Part shown: positions 1 to 6,654 of the stretch, piece after piece
How the letters are laid out: every line of letters starts with the position of its first letter
Numbering within the stretch: the stretch's first letter is position 1
Origin: an uncultured Ruminococcus sp.
GTDB lineage: Bacteria; Bacillota; Clostridia; Oscillospirales; Ruminococcaceae
DNA: 8,956 bases
Assembly: GCA_900553675.1 (NCBI GenBank)
Contig: USEH01000085.1
Coordinates: 1 to 8,956 of the forward strand
Direction of reading: 5' to 3'
Notes under the pieces: generated by a model
Databases searched by the model: none
Told to the model about the DNA's origin: nothing
The model's input: the letters and a program-made list of their open reading frames with translations, nothing else
Position numbers and translations under genes: made by a program

Positions 1-167
1 GGTTTTGTGGCGATTTTACAGTTACACTTTTACAGAAAATTAGTATTATCTTCTATGCGCAAAGCGCATCAGCCGTCTCCGCACAAACTGCTTTGCCCGC
101 AGGAATGGCGAAAAACGCACATATCCCCGACAGCGGCGCAGGGAGAGCGCACAACCCCAAAAAATTG

Positions 168-968
168 CTATTTCGACAGTTCCTTAGACCTGTTAATGCA
201 GGCGTCAACCGCCCTAACTATGATATCCTCCAGCCCGCATTCCTCAAACACCTTTACCGCCTCGATGGTGGTGCCGCCGGGGGAGCAGACTTTGATTTTA
301 AGCTGTTCGGGAGAATCCTCACTTTCCATTGCCAGCTTTGCCGAGCCTAAAACAGTCTGAATCGCGAAGATTTTGGCGTCCGCCTCGCTCATGCCGTTTT
401 TCACAGCCGCCTTAATCAGTCCGCTTATGAACATATAAACGTATGCAGGACCCGAGCCGCTTATGCCGGTAACGGTATCCATCAGCCCCTCGGGGACCTC
501 TCTTGATTCGCCGAAGGAGCCGAACACACTTAATATGAACGCAAATTCGCCGTCCGACACGTTTGCGTTTCTGCACAGACCGCTCATGCCCATGCCTGCC
601 ATTGCGGGGGTGTTGGGCATTACTCTTATTATTTTGGCGTCGCTTCCGAAGGCGGCTTCGTAGGTCTCAATCCGCTTGCCGGCTAAAATCGAGGTTATTA
701 CCACGCCTTTTTTAAGGCTTGGGGCGATCTCGCGTGAGATATCTCCGAACCCCTGCGGCTTTACTGCCAATATAACATATTCTGCACCCGATACAGCTTC
801 AGTCGCACTCTCATATACCCTCACGCCGAGACTCTCGGCACGTGTGCGGCAGCTCTCCGATTTATCCGCAACCGCGATTTCCTCAGGACGGCATATGCCG
901 CTTTTTATGATTCCGCTGAGGATGGCGTAGCCCATGTTTCCTGCGCCTATTATTGATAGCTTTGACAT
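168..968 (-). CDS. proC: Pyrroline-5-carboxylate reductase ProC
   Basis: It catalyses the last step of proline synthesis, the NAD(P)H-dependent reduction of 1-pyrroline-5-carboxylate to L-proline, in the cytoplasm. The 266-residue product has the usual family length. The N-terminal Rossmann fold starts with the dinucleotide loop GAGNMG (residues 8-13), followed by LAVKPQ (67-72) and RVMPNTPA (115-122). The C-terminal dimerisation and substrate domain carries the family signature with GISGSGPAY (168-176) and CSPGGTT (228-234). The start ATG is preceded by AAAGG at normal distance and leads straight into the Rossmann fold. The gene lies 45 bp downstream of the RelB-like antitoxin gene on the same strand and could be co-transcribed with it. 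No proA or proB is in the window. I see no convincing terminator in the 167 bases after the TAG stop. Confidence 0.96.
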   Translation of the reverse strand: MSKLSIIGAGNMGYAILSGIIKSGICRPEEIAVADKSESCRTRAESLGVRVYESATEAVSGAEYVILAVKPQGFGDISREIAPSLKKGVVITSILAGKRIETYEAAFGSDAKIIRVMPNTPAMAGMGMSGLCRNANVSDGEFAFILSVFGSFGESREVPEGLMDTVTGISGSGPAYVYMFISGLIKAAVKNGMSEADAKIFAIQTVLGSAKLAMESEDSPEQLKIKVCSPGGTTIEAVKVFEECGLEDIIVRAVDACINRSKELSK

Positions 969-1013
969 AATTTTTCTGCCTTTCTGATTTATTTAATGTC
1001 TTTAATATCTGCC

Positions 1014-1280
1014 TTATTCGTTTTCTTCAATAAGCTCGTGAACGGTACCCTTGCCTTCACGCAGCTCCTTGACCGATTTTTTTACATATGCCATGTTGGA
1101 TTCGGAAAAGAACGGGTCGATGGGCTGAGCTATCTCAAACGGAATGCGGTTTTCCCTTAAAACGGCTTTAACAAACATATTTATCGCCGTTGAGGAACTC
1201 ATGCCGACGTTCGAGCAGAAAGCGTCGAACTTTGCCTTGTCGTTTGAATCTATCCTTGCTGTGAGCGTTGACTGCGCCAT
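1014..1280 (-). CDS. RelB/DinJ-family antitoxin, solitary
   Basis: An 88-residue protein of the RelB/DinJ type. The N-terminal part (about residues 4-45; STLTARID, then SSSTAINMFVKAVL) fits a ribbon-helix-helix DNA-binding dimer. The C-terminal part (DPFFS, then VKELREGKGTVHELIEE) fits the toxin-binding tail of this family. In known systems the protein neutralises a RelE/YafQ-type mRNA interferase and represses its own promoter. Two ATGs lie nine bases apart. The upstream one (1289) directly abuts AAAGGAG, while the one at 1280 has 9 nt spacing, so I chose 1280. No toxin ORF lies on either side: proC follows 45 bp downstream and an AT-rich intergenic region lies upstream. It is therefore an orphan antitoxin, either the remnant of a module or a small standalone repressor. 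The family call is firm; the function is inferred. Confidence 0.88.
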   Translation of the reverse strand: MAQSTLTARIDSNDKAKFDAFCSNVGMSSSTAINMFVKAVLRENRIPFEIAQPIDPFFSESNMAYVKKSVKELREGKGTVHELIEENE

Positions 1281-1334
1281 ATATGACATCTCCTTTTAAA
1301 TATTTCGATATTATTGTTTGCGGTTCTATAGCCT

Positions 1335-1363
1335 ATTATAACACTATTGTATTCATTTTGCAA
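1335..1363 (-). promoter_or_regulatory. Sigma-A type promoter of the antitoxin gene
   Basis: On the minus strand a -35 TTGCAA (1358-1363) is separated by 17 bp from a perfect -10 TATAAT (1335-1340). It lies about 55 bp before the chosen antitoxin start and points toward antitoxin and proC. The -35 box lies at the centre of the palindrome at 1348-1377. Confidence 0.7.
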
Positions 1364-1377
1364 GCAAATGTAATACA
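1348..1377. promoter_or_regulatory. Imperfect 30-bp palindrome, probable antitoxin operator
   Basis: The left arm TGTATTCATTTTGC is mirrored by the right arm GCAAATGTAATACA, with one base shifted in each arm and a two-base centre. The palindrome covers the -35 box of the antitoxin promoter. RelB/DinJ proteins are known to bind palindromes at their own promoters, so autorepression is the simplest reading. That reading is inference; the symmetry itself is visible. Confidence 0.55.
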
Positions 1378-1461
1378 TATTTCATATTTATATTGATATT
1401 TTTGCGCGATTGTCCCGCACGGTGCATTTTAAATAAATATTGCCTGATATCAGAAAAGGTA

Positions 1462-1491
1462 TTGACAATCCCACACAATATTTAGTACAAT
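1462..1491 (+). promoter_or_regulatory. Sigma-A type promoter of the GH3 gene
   Basis: A consensus -35 TTGACA (1462-1467) and a -10-like TACAAT (1486-1491) with an 18-bp spacer lie about 60 bp before the GH3 start codon. TATACT at 1491-1496 is an alternative -10, but its spacing is too long. Transcription would start near 1498. Confidence 0.65.
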
Positions 1492-1497
1492 ATACTC

Positions 1498-1512
1498 AAG
1501 CAAAAATTGCTT
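1498..1512. promoter_or_regulatory. Perfect 15-bp inverted repeat at the expected GH3 transcription start
   Basis: AAGCAA-AAA-TTGCTT is a perfect 6-bp inverted repeat around a 3-nt centre. It sits at the predicted +1 of the GH3 promoter, a position suited to a repressor operator; it could instead form a short hairpin at the mRNA 5' end. It does not match the catabolite-responsive element consensus. No regulator gene is adjacent. Confidence 0.35.
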
Positions 1513-1552
1513 TTGCATTACATAAATTCAACTGAAAGGACTGCATACAAAA

Positions 1553-3664
1553 ATGGAAATCTACAAGGATAAAACAAAATCCTGCGAGGAGCGCGCAAAG
1601 GACTTAGTTTCCCGCATGACCGTTCTGGAAAAGTGCGAGCAGCTTAAGTACGACGCTCCCGCTATCGAGCGTTTGGGCGTCCCCGCCTACAACTGGTGGA
1701 ACGAGGGTCTGCATGGCGTTGCCCGCGCAGGTGTTGCTACAATGTTCCCGCAGGCTATAGGCATGGCGGCTTCGTTTGACGATACGCTGCTTTTCGACAT
1801 CGCAAATGTCATCTCCACCGAGGCAAGGGCTAAGTATAACGAATACTCCCGCCTTGGCGACAGAGATATCTACAAGGGTCTGACCCTGTGGTCACCCAAC
1901 ATAAACATCTTCCGCGACCCCCGCTGGGGCAGAGGACACGAAACCTACGGCGAGGATCCCTACCTTACCTCGCGCCTTGGCGTTGCCTTTGTAAAGGGCT
2001 TGCAGGGCGACGGCGAGGTTATGCGTGCAGCCGCTTGTGCTAAGCACTTTGCGGTTCACTCAGGACCCGAAGCTATCCGCCACGAGTTTGACGCTGTTGC
2101 CGATAAGAAGGATTTAGAGGAGACCTACCTGCCTGCGTTCGAGGCTCTTGTTAAGGAAGCAAAGGTTGAGGGCGTTATGGGCGCATACAATCGCACCAAC
2201 GGAGAACCCTGCTGCGGCAGCTCATACCTCAGCTCCTGCCTGAAGGAATGGGGCTTTGACGGCTATTTCGTCTCCGACTGCTGGGCGATTGCAGACTTCC
2301 ATATGCACCATCACGTAACTGCTACCGCCACCGAATCGGTTGCGCTTGCGCTTAAGAACGGCTGCGACGTAAACTGCGGCAACACCTACCTGCACCTTTA
2401 CAAGGCTTACGAGGAGGGTCTTGTCACCGAGGAGGAGATAACCACCGCCTGCGAGCATCTGTTCAGAACCAGAATGAGACTGGGTATGTTTGACGAAACC
2501 GAATATGACAAGCTTGGCTACAAGGACGTTGAAACCAAGGAACACCTGGCACTTTCGAGAAAAGCCGCCGAGACTGCCTGCGTACTTCTCAAAAACGACG
2601 GTATACTCCCGCTTGACAAATCCAAGATAGATACTATCGCCGTTATCGGACCCAACGCTCAGAACATCGGCGCACTCAGGGGCAACTACTACGGCACCGC
2701 TTCGAGATACGAAACCATCCTTATGGGCATTCAGGACGAGTTCGACGGCAGAGTTCTTTACTCCGAGGGTGCAAATATCGTCCGCGAGAAGTCGGAGGGT
2801 CTTGCTCTTCCCATGGACAGACTTGCCGAAGCAAAGGCGGTTGCGGCAAATGCCGACGTTGTTGTTCTCTGCGTAGGTCTTGACGAAGGCTTAGAGGGCG
2901 AAGAGGGCGACCAGGGCAACGAATACGGCTCCGGCGACAAGAGAAGCCTGCTTCTTCCCAAGTCCCAGCAGAGACTTGTTGAGGCTGTTTTAGATGTCGG
3001 CAAGCCCACCGTTATCATTATCGCCTCCGGCTCGTCGCTCAACATCAACACCGACCGCGAAAATGCACTTTTGCAGGCGTTCTACCCCGGCTCGGAGGGC
3101 GGCAAGGCGATCGCAGATATCCTGTTCGGAAAGGTTTCGCCTTCCGGCAAGCTGCCTGTTACCTTCTATAAGGATATCGATCAGCTGCCCGAATTCACCG
3201 ATTACTTCATGCGCGACCGCACCTATCGCTACGACGATTACTCCAAGAACCACATCCTTTATCCCTTCGGCTTTGGTTTGACCTATTCTGATATCAAGGT
3301 GACAGCCGTAAACGTTAAGAAGGATGGAGATACGCTCAAGGCAGATGTAACCGTTAAGAACAGCGGCAAGGCAGGAGCGGACGTTATCGAGGTTTACTTT
3401 AAGTCTTCGTCCAAGGACGCCGTAAGGAATCAAGCCCTTTGCGCCTTCAAGAAGGTTGCTGTTGAAGAGGGCGAAGAGAAGACAGTAACCGTGGATATCC
3501 CGCTTAAGAACATCACCGTTGTAAACGACGACGGCGTAAGATATCTCGACAGCGACGCCGAGACTACTCTCTACTTCGGAACCTCCCAGCCGGATGAGCT
3601 GAGCGTAAGCCTGACCGGAAAGAAGCCGGTAGAGGTTAAATTCCCTGCCGGAAGCCTTAAATAG
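1553..3664 (+). CDS. Glycoside hydrolase family 3 beta-glucosidase / beta-xylosidase, cytoplasmic
   Basis: A 703-residue retaining glycosidase that removes non-reducing-end beta-linked glucose or xylose from oligosaccharides. The N-terminal GH3 barrel runs from about residue 15 to 330. It holds NWWNEGLHGVARAG (47-60), SPNINIFRDPRWGRGHETYG (114-133) and the substrate-binding KHF (164-166). The nucleophile is Asp242 in FVSDCWAI. The second alpha/beta domain spans about 335-565, with an acidic segment at 445-453 that should hold the acid/base glutamate. An Fn3-like domain follows PFGFGLTYSD (571-580). The SDC motif, FHMHHH and CDVNCGNTY resemble plant and Prevotella-type beta-xylosidases more than classical BglX, but substrate cannot be fixed from sequence. 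There is no signal peptide, so it should act on imported oligosaccharides. AAAGGA lies 12 nt before the ATG. It stands alone between its own promoter and terminator. Confidence 0.93.
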   Translation: MEIYKDKTKSCEERAKDLVSRMTVLEKCEQLKYDAPAIERLGVPAYNWWNEGLHGVARAGVATMFPQAIGMAASFDDTLLFDIANVISTEARAKYNEYSRLGDRDIYKGLTLWSPNINIFRDPRWGRGHETYGEDPYLTSRLGVAFVKGLQGDGEVMRAAACAKHFAVHSGPEAIRHEFDAVADKKDLEETYLPAFEALVKEAKVEGVMGAYNRTNGEPCCGSSYLSSCLKEWGFDGYFVSDCWAIADFHMHHHVTATATESVALALKNGCDVNCGNTYLHLYKAYEEGLVTEEEITTACEHLFRTRMRLGMFDETEYDKLGYKDVETKEHLALSRKAAETACVLLKNDGILPLDKSKIDTIAVIGPNAQNIGALRGNYYGTASRYETILMGIQDEFDGRVLYSEGANIVREKSEGLALPMDRLAEAKAVAANADVVVLCVGLDEGLEGEEGDQGNEYGSGDKRSLLLPKSQQRLVEAVLDVGKPTVIIIASGSSLNINTDRENALLQAFYPGSEGGKAIADILFGKVSPSGKLPVTFYKDIDQLPEFTDYFMRDRTYRYDDYSKNHILYPFGFGLTYSDIKVTAVNVKKDGDTLKADVTVKNSGKAGADVIEVYFKSSSKDAVRNQALCAFKKVAVEEGEEKTVTVDIPLKNITVVNDDGVRYLDSDAETTLYFGTSQPDELSVSLTGKKPVEVKFPAGSLK

Positions 3665-3693
3665 TAAGTACGGGCAGAACATTGATTTATAAT

Positions 3694-3735
3694 AAAATCC
3701 CACTCTCCGATTTGATGTCGGGGAGTGGGATTTTT
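3694..3735. terminator. Bidirectional intrinsic terminator between the convergent GH3 and tmcAL genes
   Basis: A 17-bp stem (3694-3710 pairing with 3718-3734, one G-T type mismatch) encloses a 7-nt loop. The plus strand ends in TTTTT and the minus strand in TTTT, so it can stop both genes. The tmcAL stop codon begins at 3737, just before the stem on its strand. Confidence 0.9.
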
Positions 3736-4889
3736 CATTTTATAATAAGAGCCTTCCTCGCCGCTTCCGGCACAAAAGCGCCGTTTCCCGCGTCCGCCCG
3801 TGCCAGAAACCTCAGCCGCGAGGCTTTCTCGCTCAGCTCCGCACAGCGGCGGGCGTGTTCGCTTGTTTTTGACAGGTCGGCGAGCGAGGTCGAAATCGGA
3901 ATACTTGCCCTGCGTTTGCACTCAGCCAGAATCTCCAGCCCCCTGCTGTTCGCCGCCAGCACCCTTGCATAGGGCGGCGACTGTATATCAGCGGCGGTTA
4001 TGCCCAAGGCTATCGCCAGAACCGCCCTGCGCACCCGCGCGTGGGTGACGTTCCGCGTCTTCGCGGCTTCAAAAAGCTCGCCGAGACTGCCGGCGGTCAT
4101 TGCATTTTTTACAATTCGCCTACCTATTCCGCTGCCGGTGTAGGGTGCGGAAAGTATCTCTTCAGGCGAAGCTAAAGCCAGCTGCCATAGAATCGCGCTT
4201 TCGATTTTGTCAATTCCCGACACGTCCCCTTCGTCGTAGGCGTATCCCAAAAAATCGCCGACGTCCCCTCCGGAAAGCATGATTTTCCGCAGGTAGGAGG
4301 CGGAAGCATACCCGCCGGATGGTGTGTCTCCGTCATGGGCGGCGGTGCGCTTTATCGCTATCGGGGTTATCCCGCTGTCCTTTATCGCGCGGATATATTC
4401 GAGGGCAAGAACGTTGTTTGGGGCTGAAACTATCTCCCCGAAGCCGTCTCCAAGCCGATTTAACGCCTTGGTGAGTGCCTGCGGGTAGGTCAGCCCGCCG
4501 GACATAAGCCTTTTCAGCTCATCCTTATCAATTTTTTCAAGTGTCTGCGCGCACCGGCAAAGCGCGGAAATATCAGCCGATTCCGCACCGAATGAGAGCG
4601 CGTCTATCGCCCCAAGACCTTTTAAGATGGACACCCCAGCCGAGGCAAAATCACGTGCCGAGCCGATGGAGTAGGGCGGCATAAGCCCGATGACAAGGTC
4701 GGCGCCGCCCGCGATGGCGGCTTTAGCTCTTGCATGGGCGTCCAATATTGCGATATCCCCCCGCTGGACAACGTTTTCGCTCATCACGGCGCAGATATGG
4801 GTATATCCCAAAGCGCGCGTCTGGGCTATGTGATAGGCGTGTCCCGAGTGGAAGGGGTTGTATTCGGCGATTATTCCTGCGGTTTTCAT
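3735..4889 (-). CDS. tmcAL: tRNA(Met) cytidine acetate ligase TmcAL
   Basis: The family (B. subtilis YlbM) uses ATP and acetate to form N4-acetylcytidine at the wobble position of elongator tRNA-Met, through an acetyl-adenylate. The 384-residue product has about the usual length. A nucleotidyltransferase fold begins GIIAEYNPFHSGHAYHI (residues 5-21), with the HxGH ATP-binding motif at 14-17. Next come MSENVVQRGD (36-45), GADLVIGLMPPYSIGSARDF (62-81) and LSFGAE (98-103). The C-terminal part has the family-typical HARVRRAVLAIALGI and PPYARVLAANSRG. GAAAGGA precedes the ATG by about 9 nt. It is the last gene of a minus-strand series. Diverged copies of its first codons and leader recur three times upstream, and one copy keeps 49 codons. 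The gene itself looks complete. Confidence 0.93.
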   Translation of the reverse strand: MKTAGIIAEYNPFHSGHAYHIAQTRALGYTHICAVMSENVVQRGDIAILDAHARAKAAIAGGADLVIGLMPPYSIGSARDFASAGVSILKGLGAIDALSFGAESADISALCRCAQTLEKIDKDELKRLMSGGLTYPQALTKALNRLGDGFGEIVSAPNNVLALEYIRAIKDSGITPIAIKRTAAHDGDTPSGGYASASYLRKIMLSGGDVGDFLGYAYDEGDVSGIDKIESAILWQLALASPEEILSAPYTGSGIGRRIVKNAMTAGSLGELFEAAKTRNVTHARVRRAVLAIALGITAADIQSPPYARVLAANSRGLEILAECKRRASIPISTSLADLSKTSEHARRCAELSEKASRLRFLARADAGNGAFVPEAARKALIIK

Positions 4890-4922
4890 GGCTGAGCTAT
4901 CCTTTCATTAAACAGGAAGTTA
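4872..4922 (-). repeat. tmcAL start-region repeat, copy 0 (at the intact gene)
   Basis: This is the reference copy of a motif found four times. It runs TAA, then TTTAATGAAAGG with the ribosome site, then CTCAGCC, ATG and the first codons through GCAGGAATA. The TAA at 4920-4922 lies 33 nt before the tmcAL ATG. In the other three copies this column is the stop codon of an accessory gene; here the kinase gene stops 21 bases earlier. Confidence 0.85.
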
Positions 4923-4940
4923 TCCTGCAATCGTAAATTC

Positions 4941-5528
4941 TTATCTTAATCCATTTGAAAAGACCCAAGAATAAAACAAATCCTTTTCGGGCTTTGTGTA
5001 TTCATAGTCAAGGCGGGAGGGTGCAGTCTCTATAATATTTACAGCTTGCTCAAGGACTTCTTCGATTGATTTGCCGGCAACGTCGATTTCCACTTCATTG
5101 ATAAGCGGCGGGCGATTAATGTTTTTTTCATTCATCTTCTTCTGCAATTCATAATCTATAAGCCCGTTGTTCGGACGATTCTTCATCTGCTCCTGAATCT
5201 GATGTAAATCACTGCATATCAGCTTTATCGTTATAAAGTCTGTTCCCTTGAAAACAGCAGGAATATCCGGAGTTCTCAAATCATCAATGTCGGAAGCGAT
5301 TATATTTTTATAGCCTAATTTATGAAAGCAAAGCAGCATAGCCACCTGATTTTCCCAGCAGGTGATTTCTTCAAGCTCTCCGGTCATCGGCTCCGAGCCG
5401 TCCCGCGATATAAACTCCGGTATCATATGCTGTTCTATGCAGGTGGTTTTATAATGTCTGAGCAAGCCGCCCGCAAGTGTAGATTTGCCTATTCCGCTTG
5501 CTCCGGTGATAAAAATAAAATCTCTCAT
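4941..5528 (-). CDS. Small P-loop kinase/ATPase of unknown substrate
   Basis: A 195-residue soluble protein whose clear feature is a Walker A loop, GASGIGKST (residues 9-17), right after an N-terminal beta strand (FIFIT). The next helix and an IIASDIDDLRTPD segment fit the layout of small nucleotide or metabolite kinases and AAA_33-like ATPases. A charged mid-part (about 115-145: QIQEQMKNRPNN, then LQKKMNEKN) may be a lid. The end, KDLFYSWVFSNGLR, is distinctive but I cannot assign it. Substrate and role are unknown. GGATG lies about 9 nt before the ATG. The gene is more AT-rich than tmcAL and ogg, which suggests acquisition. It sits between the intact tmcAL and the 49-codon remnant of a second tmcAL 5' end. 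The remnant's open frame runs through codon 55 to 2 nt before this start codon and continues into the gene in another frame. Confidence 0.75.
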   Translation of the reverse strand: MRDFIFITGASGIGKSTLAGGLLRHYKTTCIEQHMIPEFISRDGSEPMTGELEEITCWENQVAMLLCFHKLGYKNIIASDIDDLRTPDIPAVFKGTDFITIKLICSDLHQIQEQMKNRPNNGLIDYELQKKMNEKNINRPPLINEVEIDVAGKSIEEVLEQAVNIIETAPSRLDYEYTKPEKDLFYSWVFSNGLR

Positions 5529-5547
5529 TTTTACACATCCGTAAAAT

Positions 5548-5694
5548 TAAAATATATAATGTCCCGCGCCTGACGACTTTTTTGCTCATCACGGCGCAGA
5601 TGTAGGTATAGCTAAGCGCATGGGTCTGGGCTATGTGGTAGGCGTGTCCCGAGTGAAAGGGATTGTATTCGGCGAATATTCCTGTGGGTTTCGC
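5548..5694 (-). pseudogene. Duplicated, start-less tmcAL 5' fragment (49 codons)
   Basis: Read on the minus strand, this segment aligns without gaps to the first 49 codons of the tmcAL gene at 3735-4889. By hand count, 36 of 49 residues are identical and 93 of the first 111 bases match. The NPFHSGHAYHIAQT stretch with the HxGH motif and the later RRG are kept, and there is no stop in frame. The start codon is changed from ATG to GCG, and no other in-frame start with a ribosome site precedes it. The rest of the gene is absent: homology ends about 20 bases before the kinase start codon. This level of divergence suggests a copy from another strain or an old duplication. Confidence 0.85.
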
Positions 5695-5726
5695 GGTTGA
5701 GTGTCTCTCATTAAGCAGGAACCTTA
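5677..5726 (-). repeat. tmcAL start-region repeat, copy 1
   Basis: It matches copy 0 from the stop-codon column through CTGCTTAATGAGAGA, CTCAACC and ACAGGAATATT. The stop codon of the CPCC gene (5724-5726) is the first triplet of the repeat. It lies 32 nt before the former tmcAL start codon, now GCG (5692-5694). Homology to tmcAL continues into the 49-codon fragment. Confidence 0.8.
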
Positions 5727-5972
5727 ATCAATCTCGCTTTTTTCATGATCAAACTGAGGACGAACATATTGTTTATGCCTTTGATCACAAGCCCCGAATT
5801 CAATGTAGTTTTTCCTTGCTTGTTTCAGATTTACGGCATTTGCTCCGCCCGCATATTCTTCATCTTTTCGCTGGACGGGGTCATCCTCCCAAAAACATAC
5901 TTCACAAATTTCCCAAGACCCCGGTCTTTCGCTCAGAGTATAACAGCCGCAGCAAGGACATTTGTATTTCAT
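5724..5972 (-). CDS. CPCC-family cysteine-rich protein
   Basis: An 82-residue protein matching the Cys_rich_CPCC family (as I recall, PF14206). It has KYKCPCCGCYTLSERPGSWEIC near the N-terminus, then CEVCFWEDDPVQ, AGGANAVNLKQARKNY and FGACDQR in the family's order, and VRPQF near the end. The CPCC and ICxVC clusters suggest a small metal-binding, probably zinc-ribbon-like fold. No biochemical function is established that I know of. The ATG at 5972 has a strong ribosome site (GGGAGGG, about 4 nt away) and begins the conserved domain. A longer in-frame start at 6053 would reach into the shared leader and was rejected. It is cargo of the cassette array: the leader repeat is upstream and its stop codon begins the downstream tmcAL-start repeat. 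Confidence 0.88.
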   Translation of the reverse strand: MKYKCPCCGCYTLSERPGSWEICEVCFWEDDPVQRKDEEYAGGANAVNLKQARKNYIEFGACDQRHKQYVRPQFDHEKSEID

Positions 5973-6069
5973 ATACCCTCCCAAATTCCGATTAATCGCG
6001 AAAACTTTTTTCAACAAAATAAAATCATGCTTTAAGAGATACAGTGGCAGCACCGCTTAGCGCTATTAC
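5973..6069 (-). repeat. Accessory-gene leader repeat, copy 1 (before the CPCC gene)
   Basis: About 85 bases here are closely similar to 6554-6654. They share the order GCTGCC, TGTATCTCTTAAAGC, TTTTATTTT, TTGAAAA, TTTTCGCGAT, then the ribosome site. The last 30 bases also match the leader at 7141-7171. TTGAAA could serve as a -35 box, but I see no good -10. The block ends at the CPCC start codon, so each gene brings or receives the same translation leader. Confidence 0.75.
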
Positions 6070-6118
6070 TATTCCTGCGGATTCATGGTTGAGTGTCCTT
6101 TAATTAACTGAAAGTTTA
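6070..6118 (-). repeat. tmcAL start-region repeat, copy 2
   Basis: It matches copy 0 from the TAA through AAAGGA, CTCAACC, ATG and CCGCAGGAATA. It keeps an ATG (6084-6086) with a ribosome site, but the frame now reads only Met-Asn-Pro-Gln-Glu before TAG. The terminal stop codon of the interrupted GNAT (6116-6118) is the first triplet of the repeat, 32 nt before that ATG. It runs directly into leader copy 1. Confidence 0.75.
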
Positions 6119-6553
6119 TATTTTTTTATGCATAAAAATCATTTGTGGATTGGATTTCATATTTTGCTTATGATAAAAATGCTCTGTAAAATCACCTTTG
6201 GAAGTAAATAAAATAATTTCACTGACTTATTTTTCTTTCAGCTTCTTTTCAAATTCTGCGAATATCTGAGTTCCAATACCATTACCCCGCATACCGTTTT
6301 TTACCCAGAACTCCTTCACGTTAAACATGATTCCGTTATAGAACTGCTCCATACATCCTATAATTGCTCCGCACATAACTCCATCCCGATATGCACATAA
6401 ACCATATGAATCTTCTGTATTTATCATCTGATGTAATCTTTTTTCAGCTGTACATATTGTCCATTCATCATTCCACGGCTCCGAATTGAAGGTTTCAACA
6501 TATGAGCTTGCCAGTTCATCTAAATGTTCTATTGTAATCTCTTCATAATACAT
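6116..6553 (-). pseudogene. GNAT-family N-acetyltransferase interrupted by one in-frame stop codon
   Basis: GNAT proteins transfer an acetyl group from acetyl-CoA to an amine. The frame opens at ATG 6553 (GGAG about 9 nt upstream), starting MYYEEITIEHLDELASSYVE. It continues through NSEPWNDEWT and the acetyl-CoA loop MRGNGIG (residues 88-94) to KLKEK (108). A TAA at 6227-6229 then stops it. Directly after that stop the same frame is open for 36 more codons: VSEIILFTSKGDFTEHFYHK, then QMIFMHKKI and TAA at 6116. These codons are the expected C-terminal strand and FY.K motif of a GNAT. Full length would be about 145 residues, equal to the neighbouring GNAT. One base change explains the break, so decay is recent, or it is a sequencing error. 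The intact reading (6227-6553) lacks motif B. A start at 6601 would lie inside the leader repeat and was rejected. Substrate unknown. Confidence 0.85.
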
Positions 6554-6654
6554 TTTGATATACTCCATTAAATACAAATCTATCGCGAAAATCATTTTCA
6601 AAAAATAAAACCACGCTTTAAGAGATACATCGGCAGCATCGCTCAGCGCGATTC
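6554..6654 (-). repeat. Accessory-gene leader repeat, copy 2 (before the interrupted GNAT)
   Basis: It is the counterpart of 5973-6069, with the same order of blocks from GCTGCC and TGTATCTCTTAAAGC to TTTTCGCGAT, then ATGGAGTATATC carrying the ribosome site. Together with repeat copy 3 it forms a separator of about 150 bp, matching the separator at 5973-6118. Confidence 0.75.

Noticed and set aside
55..69. Inverted repeat ATGCGC-AAA-GCGCAT downstream of proC
   Set aside because: The stem is only 6 bp, it has no T-run on either strand and it lies about 100 bp after the proC stop, so I do not call it a terminator.
1411..1420. TGTCCCGCAC shared with 8878-8886
   Set aside because: The match is too short, and the flanks do not agree, to support a repeat family.
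2222..3703. Long antisense ORFs inside the GH3 gene
   Set aside because: They are shadows of a strongly biased coding sequence, with no ribosome sites and no recognisable domains.
5529..5547. Kinase leader as another copy of the TCGCGA leader
   Set aside because: No TCGCGA or matching ribosome-site block is present; the sequence is instead the fading end of the tmcAL remnant.
5973..6053. Longer CPCC protein starting at 6053
   Set aside because: The extra 27 residues are encoded by the leader repeat, the conserved domain begins at 5972, and a strong ribosome site fits only 5972.
6227..6229. Stop-codon reassignment or programmed readthrough in the interrupted GNAT
   Set aside because: TAA ends other genes in the window in the normal way, and I see no readthrough signal. 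One point mutation is simpler.
6554..6601. Longer GNAT start at 6601
   Set aside because: The extension lies in the leader repeat, and the good ribosome site fits the ATG at 6553.
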